Notes: generated by a model from the sequence alone, not told the origin. A DNA stretch of 64,000 nucleotides from Arthrobacter sp. Soil762 (GCF_001428335.1 NZ_LMSG01000012.1:250659-314658), one strand, 5' to 3'; counted from the stretch's first letter, positions 19,531 through 29,124 are shown. A program made the numbers and translations.

Positions 19531-21144
19531 CTACGGTAGCGGGTGGGCGTGACTATTACGTTTCCGGCCCGCTGGTTTACTAAGCAGGCTGATTTTATAC
19601 CAGACGTCTGGTACGGCGTCCGCAATCCGGCCTGCCGTCAGCGGTCCGCCACCGGACGCGGCCGCTCCCGCGAGGCCGTGGAGACTGGCCCCGAGGGCGG
19701 CAATGGCTGCCCAGCGCTCGTCCGGATCGATGCCCGCATCACGGAAGCGCCCGACGTCGGACCCCAGCTGGGCGAGCAGCGCACCGATGATGCCGGCCAG
19801 GATGTCGCCGCTTCCGGCGGTGGCGAGCCACGCCGTGCCGTCCGCCTGGCTGTAGAAATCCTGGAAGGGCGACGCGACCAGGGTGGTGGCACCCTTCAGC
19901 AGGACGGTGGCCTCGGTGAGCACGGCGGCATGCCGGGCCGCGGCGAGGGTGGAGGACTCGACGGCGGTACGGTCCGGGGCGGGATCAAAGTCCGGGCTGT
20001 CCGGGGACGAGGCGAGCCGTTGGAGGAGGGCCGCCAGCTCGCCGGCGTGCGGCGTGAGAATCACCTGCGGCGCCAGGACCGCAGGCAGGGCAGGCAGCGC
20101 CCCGGCGTCGGCGATCACGGGCAGGCCGGATTCCACGGCGTCACGGGCGCGCCGGAGCTGTTCGGTGTCGCCGGGACCCATGCCCGAACCCACTAGCCAC
20201 GCCTGGACGTGCGTGTCCGCCACGGAGCCCGTGCTGCACACCACCTCCGGGCACGACTGCCGCACCAGGTCGGCCACCTCGGGCGGGCCCAGGTAGCGGA
20301 CCATGCCCGCGCCGGCCGCCAGGGCACCCCGGCAGGCCAGCACGGCGGCGCCCGGATAGTCGGCGGATCCGGCCACGACGCCCAGGACGCCGCGGGAATA
20401 CTTGTGCGAGCGCCTCCCGGGCTCGGGCAGGAGCCGGGCCAGGTCCACCGGCTCAAACCTGCGCAGCGCCGGCCAGGGCAGTTCGTCTTCGATGCCGATA
20501 GGAACCACGTGGATCCGGCCGACGTGATCGGCGCCCGGGTCCGCCAGGAGCCCCACTTTGGCCGCGGCGAAGGTGACGGTCAGGTCCGCGGACAGGACCG
20601 GCGCATGGGCTTCCCCGGTGTCGGCGTCGACGCCGCTGGGGACATCGCAGGCCACCACAATGCCCGGTCCTTCGGATGACAGCCGCATATCGGAAAGGCC
20701 GCTCACCAGGTCGGCGGCCGCCCCGCGAAGACCCCCGCTGGCACCCGTTCCCAGGATTGCGTCAATCACGACGTCGGCACCCGCAGTGTGTGCCGCAAGC
20801 TCGCTGGCGTTGAATTCGGTGAGGAGGTGGACGCGGCCGCCGGCGCGCTCAAAGGCAGCGAGCGCCTCGGTGTGGGCCGTTCCGGCCGTGAGCACCGCCG
20901 TCGTACGCATTCCCCTGGCGGCCAGGAATGAAGCGGCGAAGAGGCCGTCTCCCCCGTTATTGCCTTTGCCGGCCAGGACGGCCACGCTGGCGCCGTAGAG
21001 CGGCTGGCCGCGTGACTTCAGCTCGTGGACCACCGTGTTGGCGAGCCCGTGGGAGGCCCGCCGCATCAGTACAGCGCCCATCCCGGCAGCCAGGAACGGC
21101 TGTTCTGCCGCCCTGATCTGGGTTCCGGTATAGGCGCTGATCAT
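19531..21144 (-). CDS. nnr: bifunctional NAD(P)HX epimerase / ADP-dependent dehydratase
   Basis: The 537-residue protein repairs hydrated NAD(P)H. The N-terminal YjeF epimerase domain has VAVLAGKGNNGGDGLFAASF. The C-terminal ribokinase-like dehydratase has LVGSGMGPGD, VILTPHAGELAALL and the nucleotide-site TAGSGDILAGIIGALLAQ. The ATG at 21144 gives MISAYTGTQIRAAEQ, the usual N-terminus; a longer reading frame upstream is not family-like. It follows acpS by 37 bp on the same strand, a frequent actinobacterial pairing (acpS-nnr-alr). Here alr is about 19 kb away, at the window start. Confidence 0.92.
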   Translation of the reverse strand: MISAYTGTQIRAAEQPFLAAGMGAVLMRRASHGLANTVVHELKSRGQPLYGASVAVLAGKGNNGGDGLFAASFLAARGMRTTAVLTAGTAHTEALAAFERAGGRVHLLTEFNASELAAHTAGADVVIDAILGTGASGGLRGAAADLVSGLSDMRLSSEGPGIVVACDVPSGVDADTGEAHAPVLSADLTVTFAAAKVGLLADPGADHVGRIHVVPIGIEDELPWPALRRFEPVDLARLLPEPGRRSHKYSRGVLGVVAGSADYPGAAVLACRGALAAGAGMVRYLGPPEVADLVRQSCPEVVCSTGSVADTHVQAWLVGSGMGPGDTEQLRRARDAVESGLPVIADAGALPALPAVLAPQVILTPHAGELAALLQRLASSPDSPDFDPAPDRTAVESSTLAAARHAAVLTEATVLLKGATTLVASPFQDFYSQADGTAWLATAGSGDILAGIIGALLAQLGSDVGRFRDAGIDPDERWAAIAALGASLHGLAGAAASGGGPLTAGRIADAVPDVWYKISLLSKPAGRKRNSHAHPLP

Positions 21145-21181
21145 GGTGTCAGGTCCGTCGTTGGGCTGAGCAGTAAGTGGC

Positions 21182-21529
21182 TCAGCCTTCCGCCAGTACC
21201 GTGGCCGTGGCGATCCCGCCATCGTGGCTCATGGAGACGTGCCAGCGTTTGACGCCCTTGGACTCGGCCACCGCCAGTACAGTTCCTTTGACCTGGATGG
21301 TGGGGCCGTGCTGGTCCAGGCCGATCCAGCAGTCCTGCCAGTTCATGCCCGCCGGCGCGCCGAGGACCTTGGCCACGGCCTCCTTGGCGGCGAACCTCGC
21401 AGCCAAGGAGCGGGTGTTCAGCTCGCGTTCCGCGGGCACGAACAGCCGGTCCCGGAGCCCCGGGGTGCGTTCAAGCTGGCGGCCGAACCGCTCGATGTCT
21501 ACAACGTCTACGCCAATGCCAACGATCAT
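21182..21529 (-). CDS. acpS: holo-[acyl-carrier-protein] synthase
   Basis: The 115-residue protein transfers the phosphopantetheine arm from CoA to acyl carrier protein. It has the two family motifs: [12 protein letters not shown] near the N-terminus (Mg-binding Asp) and [13 protein letters not shown] (Glu-x3-Lys type). It ends with '[17 protein letters not shown]'. TAGAAT ends 6 nt before the ATG with no Shine-Dalgarno, so the message is probably leaderless. It is divergent from hipBA and shares that intergenic region, in which hipB operator candidates begin 53 bp from the acpS start. Confidence 0.94.
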   Translation of the reverse strand: MIVGIGVDVVDIERFGRQLERTPGLRDRLFVPAERELNTRSLAARFAAKEAVAKVLGAPAGMNWQDCWIGLDQHGPTIQVKGTVLAVAESKGVKRWHVSMSHDGGIATATVLAEG

Positions 21530-21581
21530 GGCGCTATTCTACGGGGACGCTCGTGACCTGCCGTGCACACAGGGCCCCGCC

Positions 21582-21648
21582 ATTACGTTTTCGTAATCAG
21601 GCTGGTATGATTACGAAAAGGTAATCACCACGAACCTATTACGAGTAA
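21582..21648 (+). promoter_or_regulatory. hipBA promoter with three palindromic operator candidates
   Basis: Three inverted repeats built on TTAC/GTAA halves lie in a row: ATTACG-TTTT-CGTAAT (21582-21597), GATTAC-GAAAAG-GTAATC (21609-21626) and TTAC-GA-GTAA (21639-21648). An extended -10 element, TGGTATGAT (ending at 21611), falls between the first two and overlaps the second. This layout is what an autorepressing HipB would use. The HipB binding is inferred; the palindromes and promoter-like element are direct observations. Confidence 0.65.
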
Positions 21649-21665
21649 CTCATCAAGGAGGCCGC

Positions 21666-21893
21666 GTGCACGGCGTCATGAAGTCAGTGGCCGACCTGGG
21701 CCTGATGGTCTACGGCGTCCGCCAGCGCAGCGGGCTCTCCCAGCGCGAGCTGGCCAGCCGGCTCGGAGTCAGCCAGCGGTACCTCTCCGAACTGGAGACG
21801 GGCAAGCCCAAGGTGCTCAACGACCAGTTCTTCGCCGTCATGGAAAAACTCGGAATCGAACTGACGTTCCGGGAAGGCGCCGACCGTGGCTGA
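21666..21893 (+). CDS. hipB: HipB-like XRE-family antitoxin / repressor
   Basis: The 75-residue protein is mostly one helix-turn-helix: 'RQRSGLSQRELASRLGVSQR' followed by YLSELETGKPKV, a standard XRE fold. HipB proteins bind the HipA kinase and repress their own operon. AAGGAGG ends 4 nt before the GTG at 21666; an ATG at 21678 is an alternative that would shorten the protein by 4 residues. It overlaps hipA by 8 bp. Three palindromes upstream are candidate operators. No extra C-terminal tail is visible. Confidence 0.85.
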   Translation: MHGVMKSVADLGLMVYGVRQRSGLSQRELASRLGVSQRYLSELETGKPKVLNDQFFAVMEKLGIELTFREGADRG

Positions 21894-23190
21894 AGTGCAG
21901 GATGTCCACCTCTACGGCACCGTCATCGGGCGCATGGTCCGCCACGGCGCGACCACAGTGACGTTCGAATCCTCCGACGCCGGGATGGCCCGGTTCGGGA
22001 TCGGCTCGCGGATCCTGTCCGCCAACCTGCCACTTGGGCCCCGCCCCTCGACCCCGGAGGCGGCCACCGCGTTCTTCGGTGGACTGCTGCCGGAAGGGTC
22101 CGGCCGGACCAACCTGGCCAAACAGGCGCAAGCCAGCCGCAACGACGTGTTCGCCCTGGTCTCCTATGCCGGGCGGGACGTCGCCGGTGCCGTCCGCATC
22201 GGCGGGGACCCAGGGGAACCGGCCGAATCCTATGAAGCACTGACCGATGAGCAGATCGCCGAGCGGCTGGCTCTCATCAACGACTACGCGCTTGGCGCCG
22301 CCGCCGGCGGCGGCTCCCTTGCTGGCTACCAGCCCAAAACCACGCTTGCCCTGCTGGACGGGGTCTGGCACGCGGGCATCGACGGCGCCGCATCCACGCA
22401 CATCATCAAGCCCGTGGCCGCGGGGAACGAGCACGCGCTGCACGCCGAGGCGTACTGCCTGGAGCTTTCGCGGCGGATCGGGCTGACCACGTTCGCCAGC
22501 GACGTGCGCACCTTTGCAGGCCGGACCGTCCTCGTCCTCGAGCGTTACGACCGCCGCGTCGCCGGTCGGAGCGTCGAACGCATCCACCAAGAGGACGGCG
22601 CGCAGGCCCTCGGACTGCATTGGGACACGGACAGCAAGTTCGAAGGCGTCAATTCCGCCGCAAACCTGAAGAACCTCGCCGGACTGCTGCGACGACGCCG
22701 GGACATCCTCGGAGCCGGGACCGACGACCGCGAGACGCTGCTCGCGCACACGGCCTTCAACACCGCCGTAGGCAACACCGACGCCCACGCCAAGAACTTT
22801 TCCACCCTCCGGCGCCCCAGCGGCGCCGTCACACTGGCGCCGCTCTACGACGTGTCAACACACGCCCTGGCGCCCAACGGCCAGCTGAACATGTCCCTCC
22901 GAATCAACGCCCGCGCGTATCAGCCGTCGCTAACAATGGAGGACCTGGTTGCAGAAGGCGTCTCCTGGGGACTCGATGAACGGCATGCATGGCGCGCAGT
23001 CACCGGAACGCTCGAAGAGCTGGCGCACGCCCTCGAACAGGTCGACGGATCGACCGTCGGGGAAAAAGTGGCACGGTACATCGGCCACGGGACGAGGAAT
23101 CTTCTGGACGGCAAGGCCGCCGGGATCGGCGGCGCACACCCGTCCCTGGCTGCGCTGGGTCCAGTTCCTGGCGCGCCCCCGCGCAGCTGA
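21886..23190 (+). CDS. hipA: HipA-like serine/threonine kinase toxin
   Basis: The protein has 434 residues, the usual HipA size. Seen in order: an N-terminal HipA_N region with FGGLLPEGSGR; SLAGYQPKTTL at 144-154, where Ser144 aligns with the autophosphorylated Ser of E. coli HipA; HIIKP with ATP-binding Lys175; catalytic loop GNTDAHAKNFS with Asp299 and Asn304; and metal Asp322 in APLYDV. All key residues are present, so the kinase looks active. Characterised HipA enzymes phosphorylate aminoacyl-tRNA synthetases such as GltX; the target here is unknown. The GTG start is preceded by GGGAAGG and overlaps hipB. A strong hairpin follows the gene. Confidence 0.9.
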   Translation: MAEVQDVHLYGTVIGRMVRHGATTVTFESSDAGMARFGIGSRILSANLPLGPRPSTPEAATAFFGGLLPEGSGRTNLAKQAQASRNDVFALVSYAGRDVAGAVRIGGDPGEPAESYEALTDEQIAERLALINDYALGAAAGGGSLAGYQPKTTLALLDGVWHAGIDGAASTHIIKPVAAGNEHALHAEAYCLELSRRIGLTTFASDVRTFAGRTVLVLERYDRRVAGRSVERIHQEDGAQALGLHWDTDSKFEGVNSAANLKNLAGLLRRRRDILGAGTDDRETLLAHTAFNTAVGNTDAHAKNFSTLRRPSGAVTLAPLYDVSTHALAPNGQLNMSLRINARAYQPSLTMEDLVAEGVSWGLDERHAWRAVTGTLEELAHALEQVDGSTVGEKVARYIGHGTRNLLDGKAAGIGGAHPSLAALGPVPGAPPRS

Positions 23191-23216
23191 AACTCGAGCC
23201 TGCGCACCAAGAACAA

Positions 23217-23243
23217 AAGCCCCGAGCCTAAGGCTCGGGGCTT
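23217..23243. terminator. bidirectional terminator between hipA and glmS
   Basis: A perfect 12-bp stem, AAGCCCCGAGCC (23217-23228) and GGCTCGGGGCTT (23232-23243), with a 3-nt loop. It is followed by CCGTTT on the plus strand and by TTTTGTTC on the minus strand. It lies between the convergent hipA and glmS genes and fits an intrinsic terminator for both, best for glmS. Confidence 0.88.
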
Positions 23244-23288
23244 CCGTTTCGCAGGGCACCGACCGGCTCGTGGCCGGTCAGGCTGCGG

Positions 23289-25181
23289 TTACTCTACGGT
23301 GACGCTCTTGGCGAGGTTGCGCGGCTGGTCCACGTCGTAGCCCTTGGCCGAAGCCAGGGCCAGGGCGAAGATCTGCAGCGGGACCGTGGTGAGCAGCGGG
23401 GCCAGCAGCACGGGGGTTTCCGGGATGTAGAAGACGTGCTCGGCATAGGCCTTCACGGCTTCGTCGCCCTCTTCGGCGATCACAATGGTCTTGGCGCCGC
23501 GCGCCCGGACTTCCTGGATGTTGGAGACCACCTTGGCGTGCAGCGAGTCGCGGCCGCGCGGGGACGGGACCACCACAAACACCGGCTGGCCCTCCTCGAT
23601 CAGCGCGATCGGGCCGTGCTTGAGTTCACCGGCGGCGAAGCCCTCGGCGTGGATGTAGGCGAGCTCCTTGAGCTTCAGCGCACCTTCCATGGCCACCGGG
23701 AAGCCGACGTGGCGGCCCAGGAACAGCACGGACTTCGCATCCGCCATGGACACGCCGAGTTCCTTGATCTGCGCCTCGTTGTCCAGGATCCGCTGGATCT
23801 TGGCCGGGATCTTGTTCAGGTCCGCCAGGATGTCCTTGATCTCGCCCTGGAACTTGTTCCCGCGCAGCTGCGCCAGGTACAGGCCCAACAGGTACGCCGC
23901 GGTGATCTGCGCCAGGAACGCCTTCGTGGAAGCCACGGCGATTTCCGGGCCGGCGTGCGTGTACAGCACGGCATCGGATTCACGCGGAATAGTGGAGCCG
24001 TTGGTGTTGCAGATCGAGACCGTCTTGGCGCCCTGTTCCTTGGCGTAGCGGACGGCCATCAGGGTATCCATGGTCTCCCCGGACTGGGAGATCGAGACGA
24101 TCAGGGTGTTCTCGTCCACGATCGGGTCCCGGTAACGGAACTCGTGGGAGAGCTCCACCTCGGTGGCGATCCGGCACCAATGCTCGATGGCGTACTTGGC
24201 CACCTGCCCGGCATACGCGGATGTCCCGCAGGCCAGCACAATGATCTTGTCGACGTTCTTCAGCAGCTGCGGGTCAATGCGGAGCTCATCCAGGGTCAGT
24301 TTGCCGTTGACGTCCGAGCGGCCCAGCAGGGTCTGCAGCACGGCGTCGGGCTGGTCATGGATTTCCTTCTCCATGAAGGACGGGAAGCCGCCCTTTTCCG
24401 CCGATTCCGGATCCCAGTCAACGTGGTATTCCTTGCCCTCGGCCGGGGCGCCATAGAAATCGGTGATCTCCACCGTGTCAGCGGTGATGGTGACAATCTG
24501 GTCCTGGCCCAGCTCCACCGCGCGGCGGGTGTAGTCAATGAACCCGGACACGTCCGAGCCCAGGAAGTTCTCGCCCTCGCCCAGGCCCACCACCAGCGGT
24601 GAGTTGCGGCGGGCGGCCACCACAACATCGGGCTGGTCAGCGTGCACGGCGAGGAGGGTGAACGCACCCTCGAGCCGCTGGCAGGCGAGCTGCATCGCCT
24701 TCGTCAGGCCGCCGTCGGACGTGTCGCCGTGAAGTTTGCCGCGGAAAATATCCCCCAGCAGTACAGCGGCGACCTCGGTGTCCGTCTCGGACTCGAACGC
24801 GTAGCCCTTGGCCACCAGCTCGCGCTTGAGCTCGGCAAAGTTCTCGATGATGCCGTTGTGGATCAGGGCCAGCTTGCCGCCGTCGGACAGGTGCGGGTGC
24901 GCATTCTGGTCCGTGGGGCCGCCGTGCGTGGCCCAGCGGGTGTGGCCGATACCGGTGAACGTCTCCGGCAACGGACGCTCCTCCAGTTCGGCCAGGAGGT
25001 TGCTCAGTTTGCCGGACTTCTTCCGGGACTCGATGGCACCTTGCGAGACCACCGCCACCCCCGCGGAGTCGTAACCCCGGTACTCCAGACGGCGCAATCC
25101 CTCAAGGACTACATCCAACGCACTGTGACCGGCATTCACACGGCCAGCAGAATGGCCCACATATCCAACGATTCCACACAT
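23289..25181 (-). CDS. glmS: glutamine--fructose-6-phosphate aminotransferase (isomerizing)
   Basis: The 630-residue protein starts MCGIVGYVG, with Cys2 as the glutaminase nucleophile. The N-terminal Ntn amidotransferase domain contains [11 protein letters not shown]. Two SIS isomerase domains follow, with ACGTSAYAG and [12 protein letters not shown], and the C-terminus ends [13 protein letters not shown]. It makes glucosamine 6-phosphate from fructose 6-phosphate and glutamine, the entry step to UDP-GlcNAc. The ATG at 25181 is fixed by the need for Cys2; an upstream in-frame extension is rejected. It is divergent from coaA. No glmS ribozyme-like leader was seen; only 88 bp separate it from coaA. 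Confidence 0.96.
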   Translation of the reverse strand: MCGIVGYVGHSAGRVNAGHSALDVVLEGLRRLEYRGYDSAGVAVVSQGAIESRKKSGKLSNLLAELEERPLPETFTGIGHTRWATHGGPTDQNAHPHLSDGGKLALIHNGIIENFAELKRELVAKGYAFESETDTEVAAVLLGDIFRGKLHGDTSDGGLTKAMQLACQRLEGAFTLLAVHADQPDVVVAARRNSPLVVGLGEGENFLGSDVSGFIDYTRRAVELGQDQIVTITADTVEITDFYGAPAEGKEYHVDWDPESAEKGGFPSFMEKEIHDQPDAVLQTLLGRSDVNGKLTLDELRIDPQLLKNVDKIIVLACGTSAYAGQVAKYAIEHWCRIATEVELSHEFRYRDPIVDENTLIVSISQSGETMDTLMAVRYAKEQGAKTVSICNTNGSTIPRESDAVLYTHAGPEIAVASTKAFLAQITAAYLLGLYLAQLRGNKFQGEIKDILADLNKIPAKIQRILDNEAQIKELGVSMADAKSVLFLGRHVGFPVAMEGALKLKELAYIHAEGFAAGELKHGPIALIEEGQPVFVVVPSPRGRDSLHAKVVSNIQEVRARGAKTIVIAEEGDEAVKAYAEHVFYIPETPVLLAPLLTTVPLQIFALALASAKGYDVDQPRNLAKSVTVE

Positions 25182-25269
25182 GGGCTCCAGCTTATCGGCA
25201 GCCGGGTTGAGATCTAAACTTAGGGCACTCCATTTCGCTCTCAGCCGCGCGAGGGGCAGAATCTCTAAA

Positions 25270-26235
25270 GTGACTTTGCAACGCAATGAAGCGAACGGTG
25301 AGGGTGTCTCCCCGTTCGTTGAGCTGGACCGCCAGACCTGGTCCCGGCTCGCCGCCCAGATGGAGCAGCCCCTTAACGAAGAGGACATTGTCCGTCTGCG
25401 TGGCCTCGGCGATCCCCTGGACATGAAGGAGATCCGCGAGGTCTACCTGCCTCTCTCCCGGCTCCTGCACCTCTATGTGGAGGCCGCGGGCCAGCTTCAT
25501 GCGGCCACCACCACCTTCCTGGGTGAGCAGACCCAGCGCACCCCGTTTGTCATCGGCGTGGCCGGCTCGGTGGCCGTAGGCAAATCCACCATCGCCCGCG
25601 TGCTTCGGGAGATGCTGCGGCGCTGGCCCGGCACCCCCAACGTTGAGCTGATCACCACCGACGGCTTTCTCTATCCCCTGGCTGAGCTCAAGCGGCGTCA
25701 GTTGCTGGAACGCAAGGGTTTCCCTGAGTCGTACGACCGCCGCGCGCTGCTGCGCTTTGTGAGCGAGATCAAGGGCGGCGCGGAGGAAGTCCGGGCGCCC
25801 TGGTACTCCCACGTCACGTACGACATCGTTCCGGACAAGGAAGTGGTGGTCCGCCGCCCGGACGTGCTGATTGTGGAGGGCCTGAACGTGCTGGCCCCGG
25901 CCCGTCCGCGCCATGACGGCAAGCAGGGGCTGGCACTGAGCGACTTCTTCGATTTCTCCATCTATGTGGACGCCAAGACCTCTTACATCGAGGAGTGGTA
26001 CGTGGAGCGGTTCCGCAAGCTCCAGAGCACTGCGTTCGCACAGCCGGAGTCCTACTTCCACCGCTACGCATCGCTGTCCCCCACTGAGGCGGAGAGCACC
26101 GCCCGGGACATCTGGAAGCGCATCAACGAGCCCAACCTGGAGGAAAACGTCCTCCCCACCCGCGGCCGCGCCCAGCTCGTATTGTCCAAGGACGCCGACC
26201 ACACCATCCGGCGCATGCTCCTACGGAAGGTTTAA
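25270..26235 (+). CDS. coaA: type I pantothenate kinase
   Basis: The 321-residue protein has the P-loop [11 protein letters not shown] at 96-106, then [11 protein letters not shown] and '[16 protein letters not shown]', all typical of bacterial CoaA. It phosphorylates pantothenate with ATP, the first step of coenzyme A synthesis. The GTG at 25270 ([12 protein letters not shown]) was preferred over an in-frame upstream ATG at 25180, because the longer form overlaps the glmS start and is not family-like. It is followed after 5 bp by the VanY-like gene, so the two may be co-transcribed. Confidence 0.93.
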   Translation: MTLQRNEANGEGVSPFVELDRQTWSRLAAQMEQPLNEEDIVRLRGLGDPLDMKEIREVYLPLSRLLHLYVEAAGQLHAATTTFLGEQTQRTPFVIGVAGSVAVGKSTIARVLREMLRRWPGTPNVELITTDGFLYPLAELKRRQLLERKGFPESYDRRALLRFVSEIKGGAEEVRAPWYSHVTYDIVPDKEVVVRRPDVLIVEGLNVLAPARPRHDGKQGLALSDFFDFSIYVDAKTSYIEEWYVERFRKLQSTAFAQPESYFHRYASLSPTEAESTARDIWKRINEPNLEENVLPTRGRAQLVLSKDADHTIRRMLLRKV

Positions 26236-26240
26236 CCCAC

Positions 26241-27107
26241 GTGTGCCACAACTGCGTGGCAGACGGCCCCTCGGGGGCCAGCCGCCGGTCCTTCGCCCGC
26301 TTCCTCGCCGCCGGAGCCGGGCTGACGGTGCTCGCAGCGTGCACGCCGGAGGCACCCGCCGCGGTGGCGCCGGCGTCCTCCCCTGCACCTGGGGTGACTT
26401 CCGCATCCCCCTCTGCCGTGTCGGCCCCGTCAGTGGACAGCACGACGGCGGCAGCTGAGCCGCCGCCTCCGGCTCCCGTACCGCCGTCGGCAGCGCTGCC
26501 CCGCCAGTTCTCCCTGACGGATCCGGCCAGCCCGTGGCTGGTGGTCAACAAGCGCCGCCCGCTGGCGCCGGCGGACTACGTTCCGGCGGATCTGGTCCAG
26601 CCCAACGTCCGGCTGGCCGTTTCCGGCGAGGCGGCCCTGCTGAACAGCACGACGGCGGCGGCCGCGGAAGCGATGTTCGCCGCGGCCGCGGAGGACGGCG
26701 TGAGCATGACGCTGGCGAGCGGTTACCGCTCGTACGGCACCCAGGTGGCCACATACAACGGCTATGTTGCGGCCCGCGGCCAGGCCGATGCCGACACCGC
26801 CAGCGCCCGTCCCGGCTACTCGGAACACCAGACAGGCTGGTCTTTCGACATCGGCGACGGCGGCGGTGCATGCGGCTTCCAGCCGTGCTTCGCCGATCAG
26901 CCCGCGGCGGTATGGGCGAAGGCGAACGGCCACCGCTTCGGATTTGTGGTGCGGTATCCGTGGATGTTCCACCCGATCACCGGCTACTACTACGAGCCGT
27001 GGCACCTTCGGTACATCGGTGCGGAGGCTGCCACCGACATGGCCACCCGGGGCATCAACACTGTCGAGGAGTACTTCGGGGTGGAAGCGGCGCCGGGGTA
27101 CGCCTGA
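26241..27107 (+). CDS. VanY-type D-alanyl-D-alanine carboxypeptidase, predicted lipoprotein
   Basis: The protein has 288 residues. The N-terminus has a twin-arginine segment, a hydrophobic core and a lipobox: RRSFARFLAAGAGLTVLAAC, with the lipidated Cys near residue 33. A Pro/Ala/Ser-rich linker of about 60 residues leads to the zinc peptidase domain with 'SGYRSYGTQVATYNGYV', SEHQTGWSFDI (His-x6-Asp) and EPWHLRYIG (second zinc His). VanY-like enzymes trim the terminal D-Ala from peptidoglycan stem peptides outside the membrane. The start is a GTG 5 bp after coaA. Combined Tat and lipobox signals are common in actinobacteria. Confidence 0.88.
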   Translation: MCHNCVADGPSGASRRSFARFLAAGAGLTVLAACTPEAPAAVAPASSPAPGVTSASPSAVSAPSVDSTTAAAEPPPPAPVPPSAALPRQFSLTDPASPWLVVNKRRPLAPADYVPADLVQPNVRLAVSGEAALLNSTTAAAAEAMFAAAAEDGVSMTLASGYRSYGTQVATYNGYVAARGQADADTASARPGYSEHQTGWSFDIGDGGGACGFQPCFADQPAAVWAKANGHRFGFVVRYPWMFHPITGYYYEPWHLRYIGAEAATDMATRGINTVEEYFGVEAAPGYA

Positions 27108-27169
27108 ACAGATCGAACCTGCCGATCCGGCCGTCCCGCCGGGGGCGTCGTCCTGTAGTCTCGCTGTCC

Positions 27170-28573
27170 ATGACGGGGAAACCGATAACGCAGGTCTTGA
27201 ATAGTTTGTCGAGCACCGGACAGCGGTCCCTGCGGCGCTTCAGCCGGGGTTTGGATCGGCTTATCACGCCAGATCGCCTGCGTAACTACCCACTGATCTT
27301 GATCATCGCAGGCTCACTTGGATTATTGGCTGCCACAATCATCCGCATCACGGACCCAGCGGTCCACGGGGCCTACCTGCCCGACTACCTTGCCCATTGG
27401 ACCGGGGGGCGGCTGCTGTGGGAGGACCCACAAAACCTCTATGACCCGCGCACGCAGAGCCAGGTCCAAAGTGAAGCCATAGGAACATCAGTAGGCCTGT
27501 CCTGGTTCGTTTCGCCGCCCATAGTGGCCTTCCTCTATGCGCCGCTGGCCCTCATACCCTACAACGTCAGCGGGCTCGTCTGGCTGGTCTTGAGTTCAGC
27601 GCTTCTGGTTTGGTGCATCCTTAGCCTAGCCACACTTGCACCGAAGCTCATGATTCAAAAGCGCAAGCTCGTCATCCTTGCTGTTTTTGCTGCACCTCCA
27701 ACATTCGAGCTCCTCGGCAGCGGGCAGGATTCCGCTTTCGTCCTTATGCTGTGGCTGATCGGGATCCGCCTCTTCCAAACCAGCCATCCGCTCTGGGCTG
27801 GCGCGGTGCTCGGCCTTGGATTCGCGAAGCCCCAGTTGGTACTCGTGATACCTCTGGTACTCCTGGCCACACGGAACTACAAGGCACTCGCCGCCTTCTC
27901 GGCAGTGATCGCTGCCGTCAGTGGTGTCTCGCTTGGCCTGGTGGGTCTCGAGGGCCTCGGTCAATGGACAGGCGCCCTTTCTAGCCCCCTTTATATGACC
28001 GAAGTGCAACAAGGCCAAGCATGGAAGATGGTGGGGCTTCCATCATTTGTTCAAGCGTTACTGCCCCCGGCGTGGGGCGCCGGCATAGCACCCCTCCTGA
28101 CTGCAGCGTCCCTGCCCATCGGGGCAACGGTCCTCGTGTTGTCCATCCTGCGTCTCCGGAACACAGGCATGGACAGTCAAGCAGTTTGGATAGCGACCTT
28201 GGCGACGACAGTCACGTTCTCACCCCACCTGGCAACGTATGATGCCGTGCTGTTCATTCCAGTAGTGATCTTCCTGCTGGAGCGGCGCCCCACGCGATTC
28301 CTGCGCGTGGCTACGGTGCTGGCATTCGCGCTGATGTGGATGGTCGCTTTCCTCCATATGGCGGCCCTGTCGCAGCCTTGGCCGCTCTCTATTCTTGATG
28401 CTCCGTGGTCGGCTTTACCGCTGGCCGCCATTTGGCTTGAGTCAATGCGCGCGCTCAGGCCTGGACGTTTGGGAGTAGTGTCGCAGGAGGCCGGCAGGTC
28501 CAACCCGTCCGAGGGAACAACATTGACGGACGCTCCACCGGCCAAGGCCGACAGGCAGCAAGCCAGCGAGTAG
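27170..28573 (+). CDS. GT87-like (DUF2029) integral membrane glycosyltransferase
   Basis: The 467-residue protein has about 10-11 hydrophobic segments. 'YLPDYLAHWTGGRLLWEDPQ' plus NLYDP in the first loop is the acidic-residue region typical of GT-C family 87, where polyprenyl-phosphate mannose is the usual donor. Next comes 'PPIVAFLYAPLALIPY'. It probably adds mannose or another hexose to an envelope glycolipid or polymer on the outer face of the membrane; donor and acceptor are inferred. TAGTCT ends 8 nt before the ATG, suggesting leaderless expression. GC content falls here compared with coaA and glmS. The C-terminal 30 residues are polar and probably disordered. Confidence 0.78.
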   Translation: MTGKPITQVLNSLSSTGQRSLRRFSRGLDRLITPDRLRNYPLILIIAGSLGLLAATIIRITDPAVHGAYLPDYLAHWTGGRLLWEDPQNLYDPRTQSQVQSEAIGTSVGLSWFVSPPIVAFLYAPLALIPYNVSGLVWLVLSSALLVWCILSLATLAPKLMIQKRKLVILAVFAAPPTFELLGSGQDSAFVLMLWLIGIRLFQTSHPLWAGAVLGLGFAKPQLVLVIPLVLLATRNYKALAAFSAVIAAVSGVSLGLVGLEGLGQWTGALSSPLYMTEVQQGQAWKMVGLPSFVQALLPPAWGAGIAPLLTAASLPIGATVLVLSILRLRNTGMDSQAVWIATLATTVTFSPHLATYDAVLFIPVVIFLLERRPTRFLRVATVLAFALMWMVAFLHMAALSQPWPLSILDAPWSALPLAAIWLESMRALRPGRLGVVSQEAGRSNPSEGTTLTDAPPAKADRQQASE

Positions 28574-28653
28574 TCCGTTCACTTTGGCGAGACGCGTCTG
28601 GTGCTCAGGGCGTTGTCATCCGCGGTTAACCAAAGTGGGTTAGCTTGGAACAT

Positions 28654-29043
28654 ATGTTGACAGGATTCAAGAATTTCATCATGAAGGGCAACGTCGTAGA
28701 CCTTGCCGTCGCCGTCGTGATGGGTGCCGCTTTCGGCGCCGTCGTGACCTCAATCGTAGAAGGCCTGCTCACACCGCTGATCGGCCGCCTGTTCAGTGCC
28801 AAGGGCATTGCAGAAATGCAATGGGAGGGATTCATGTATGGATCCGTCATCTCCTCCATCATTTCATTCGTACTGGTGGCCGCCGCCATTTACTTCGTGG
28901 TCATCATGCCGATGAACCACATGATCGAACTCCGCAACCGCAAACTGGGCATCAACCAGGCGGTCAAGGAAGAGGCTGCAGAGGATCCGCAGATCGCCCT
29001 GCTCACCGAAATCCGCGACTCGCTGCAGAACCGAGCTGTGTAA
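28654..29043 (+). CDS. mscL: large-conductance mechanosensitive channel
   Basis: The 129-residue protein begins MLTGFKNFIMKGNVVDLAVA, the classic MscL amphipathic N-helix and start of TM1. 'VVTSIVEGLLTPLIGRLF' follows, then TM2 'SVISSIISFVLVAAAIYFVV' and a charged C-terminal helix (DPQIALLTEIRDSL). The homopentamer opens under membrane tension to release solutes on osmotic downshock. The ATG at 28654 gives the standard N-terminus; an in-frame TTG 9 nt upstream is less likely. A perfect terminator follows. Confidence 0.95.
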   Translation: MLTGFKNFIMKGNVVDLAVAVVMGAAFGAVVTSIVEGLLTPLIGRLFSAKGIAEMQWEGFMYGSVISSIISFVLVAAAIYFVVIMPMNHMIELRNRKLGINQAVKEEAAEDPQIALLTEIRDSLQNRAV

Positions 29044-29060
29044 CTTCACCGCAACCAAGT

Positions 29061-29100
29061 GTGGCCCGCTTCCTGGATGGAAGCGGGCCACGTTTGTTTG
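29061..29100 (+). terminator. intrinsic terminator of mscL
   Basis: A perfect 13-bp stem, GTGGCCCGCTTCC (29061-29073) and GGAAGCGGGCCAC (29079-29091), with a 5-nt loop, is followed by GTTTGTTTG. It lies 18 bp after the mscL stop and also separates mscL from the convergent glmM. Confidence 0.92.
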
Positions 29101-29124
29101 TGGCTTGGATCAGTCCGTGACCAG

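Noticed and set aside
21886..23190. hipA as a pseudogene
   Set aside because: The frame is intact, length is normal, and the ATP lysine, catalytic Asp, Asn and metal Asp are all present.
25182..25269. glmS ribozyme or other riboswitch before glmS
   Set aside because: Only 88 bp separate glmS from coaA, no matching core was seen, and glmS ribozymes are typical of Firmicutes.
25182..25424. 81-residue N-terminal extension of GlmS
   Set aside because: GlmS needs Cys at position 2 as nucleophile, and the extension overlaps the divergent coaA gene.
26534..27169. Extension upstream of the GT87 gene
   Set aside because: It overlaps the VanY-like gene in another frame; the Arg/Gly/Pro-rich translation is a shadow.
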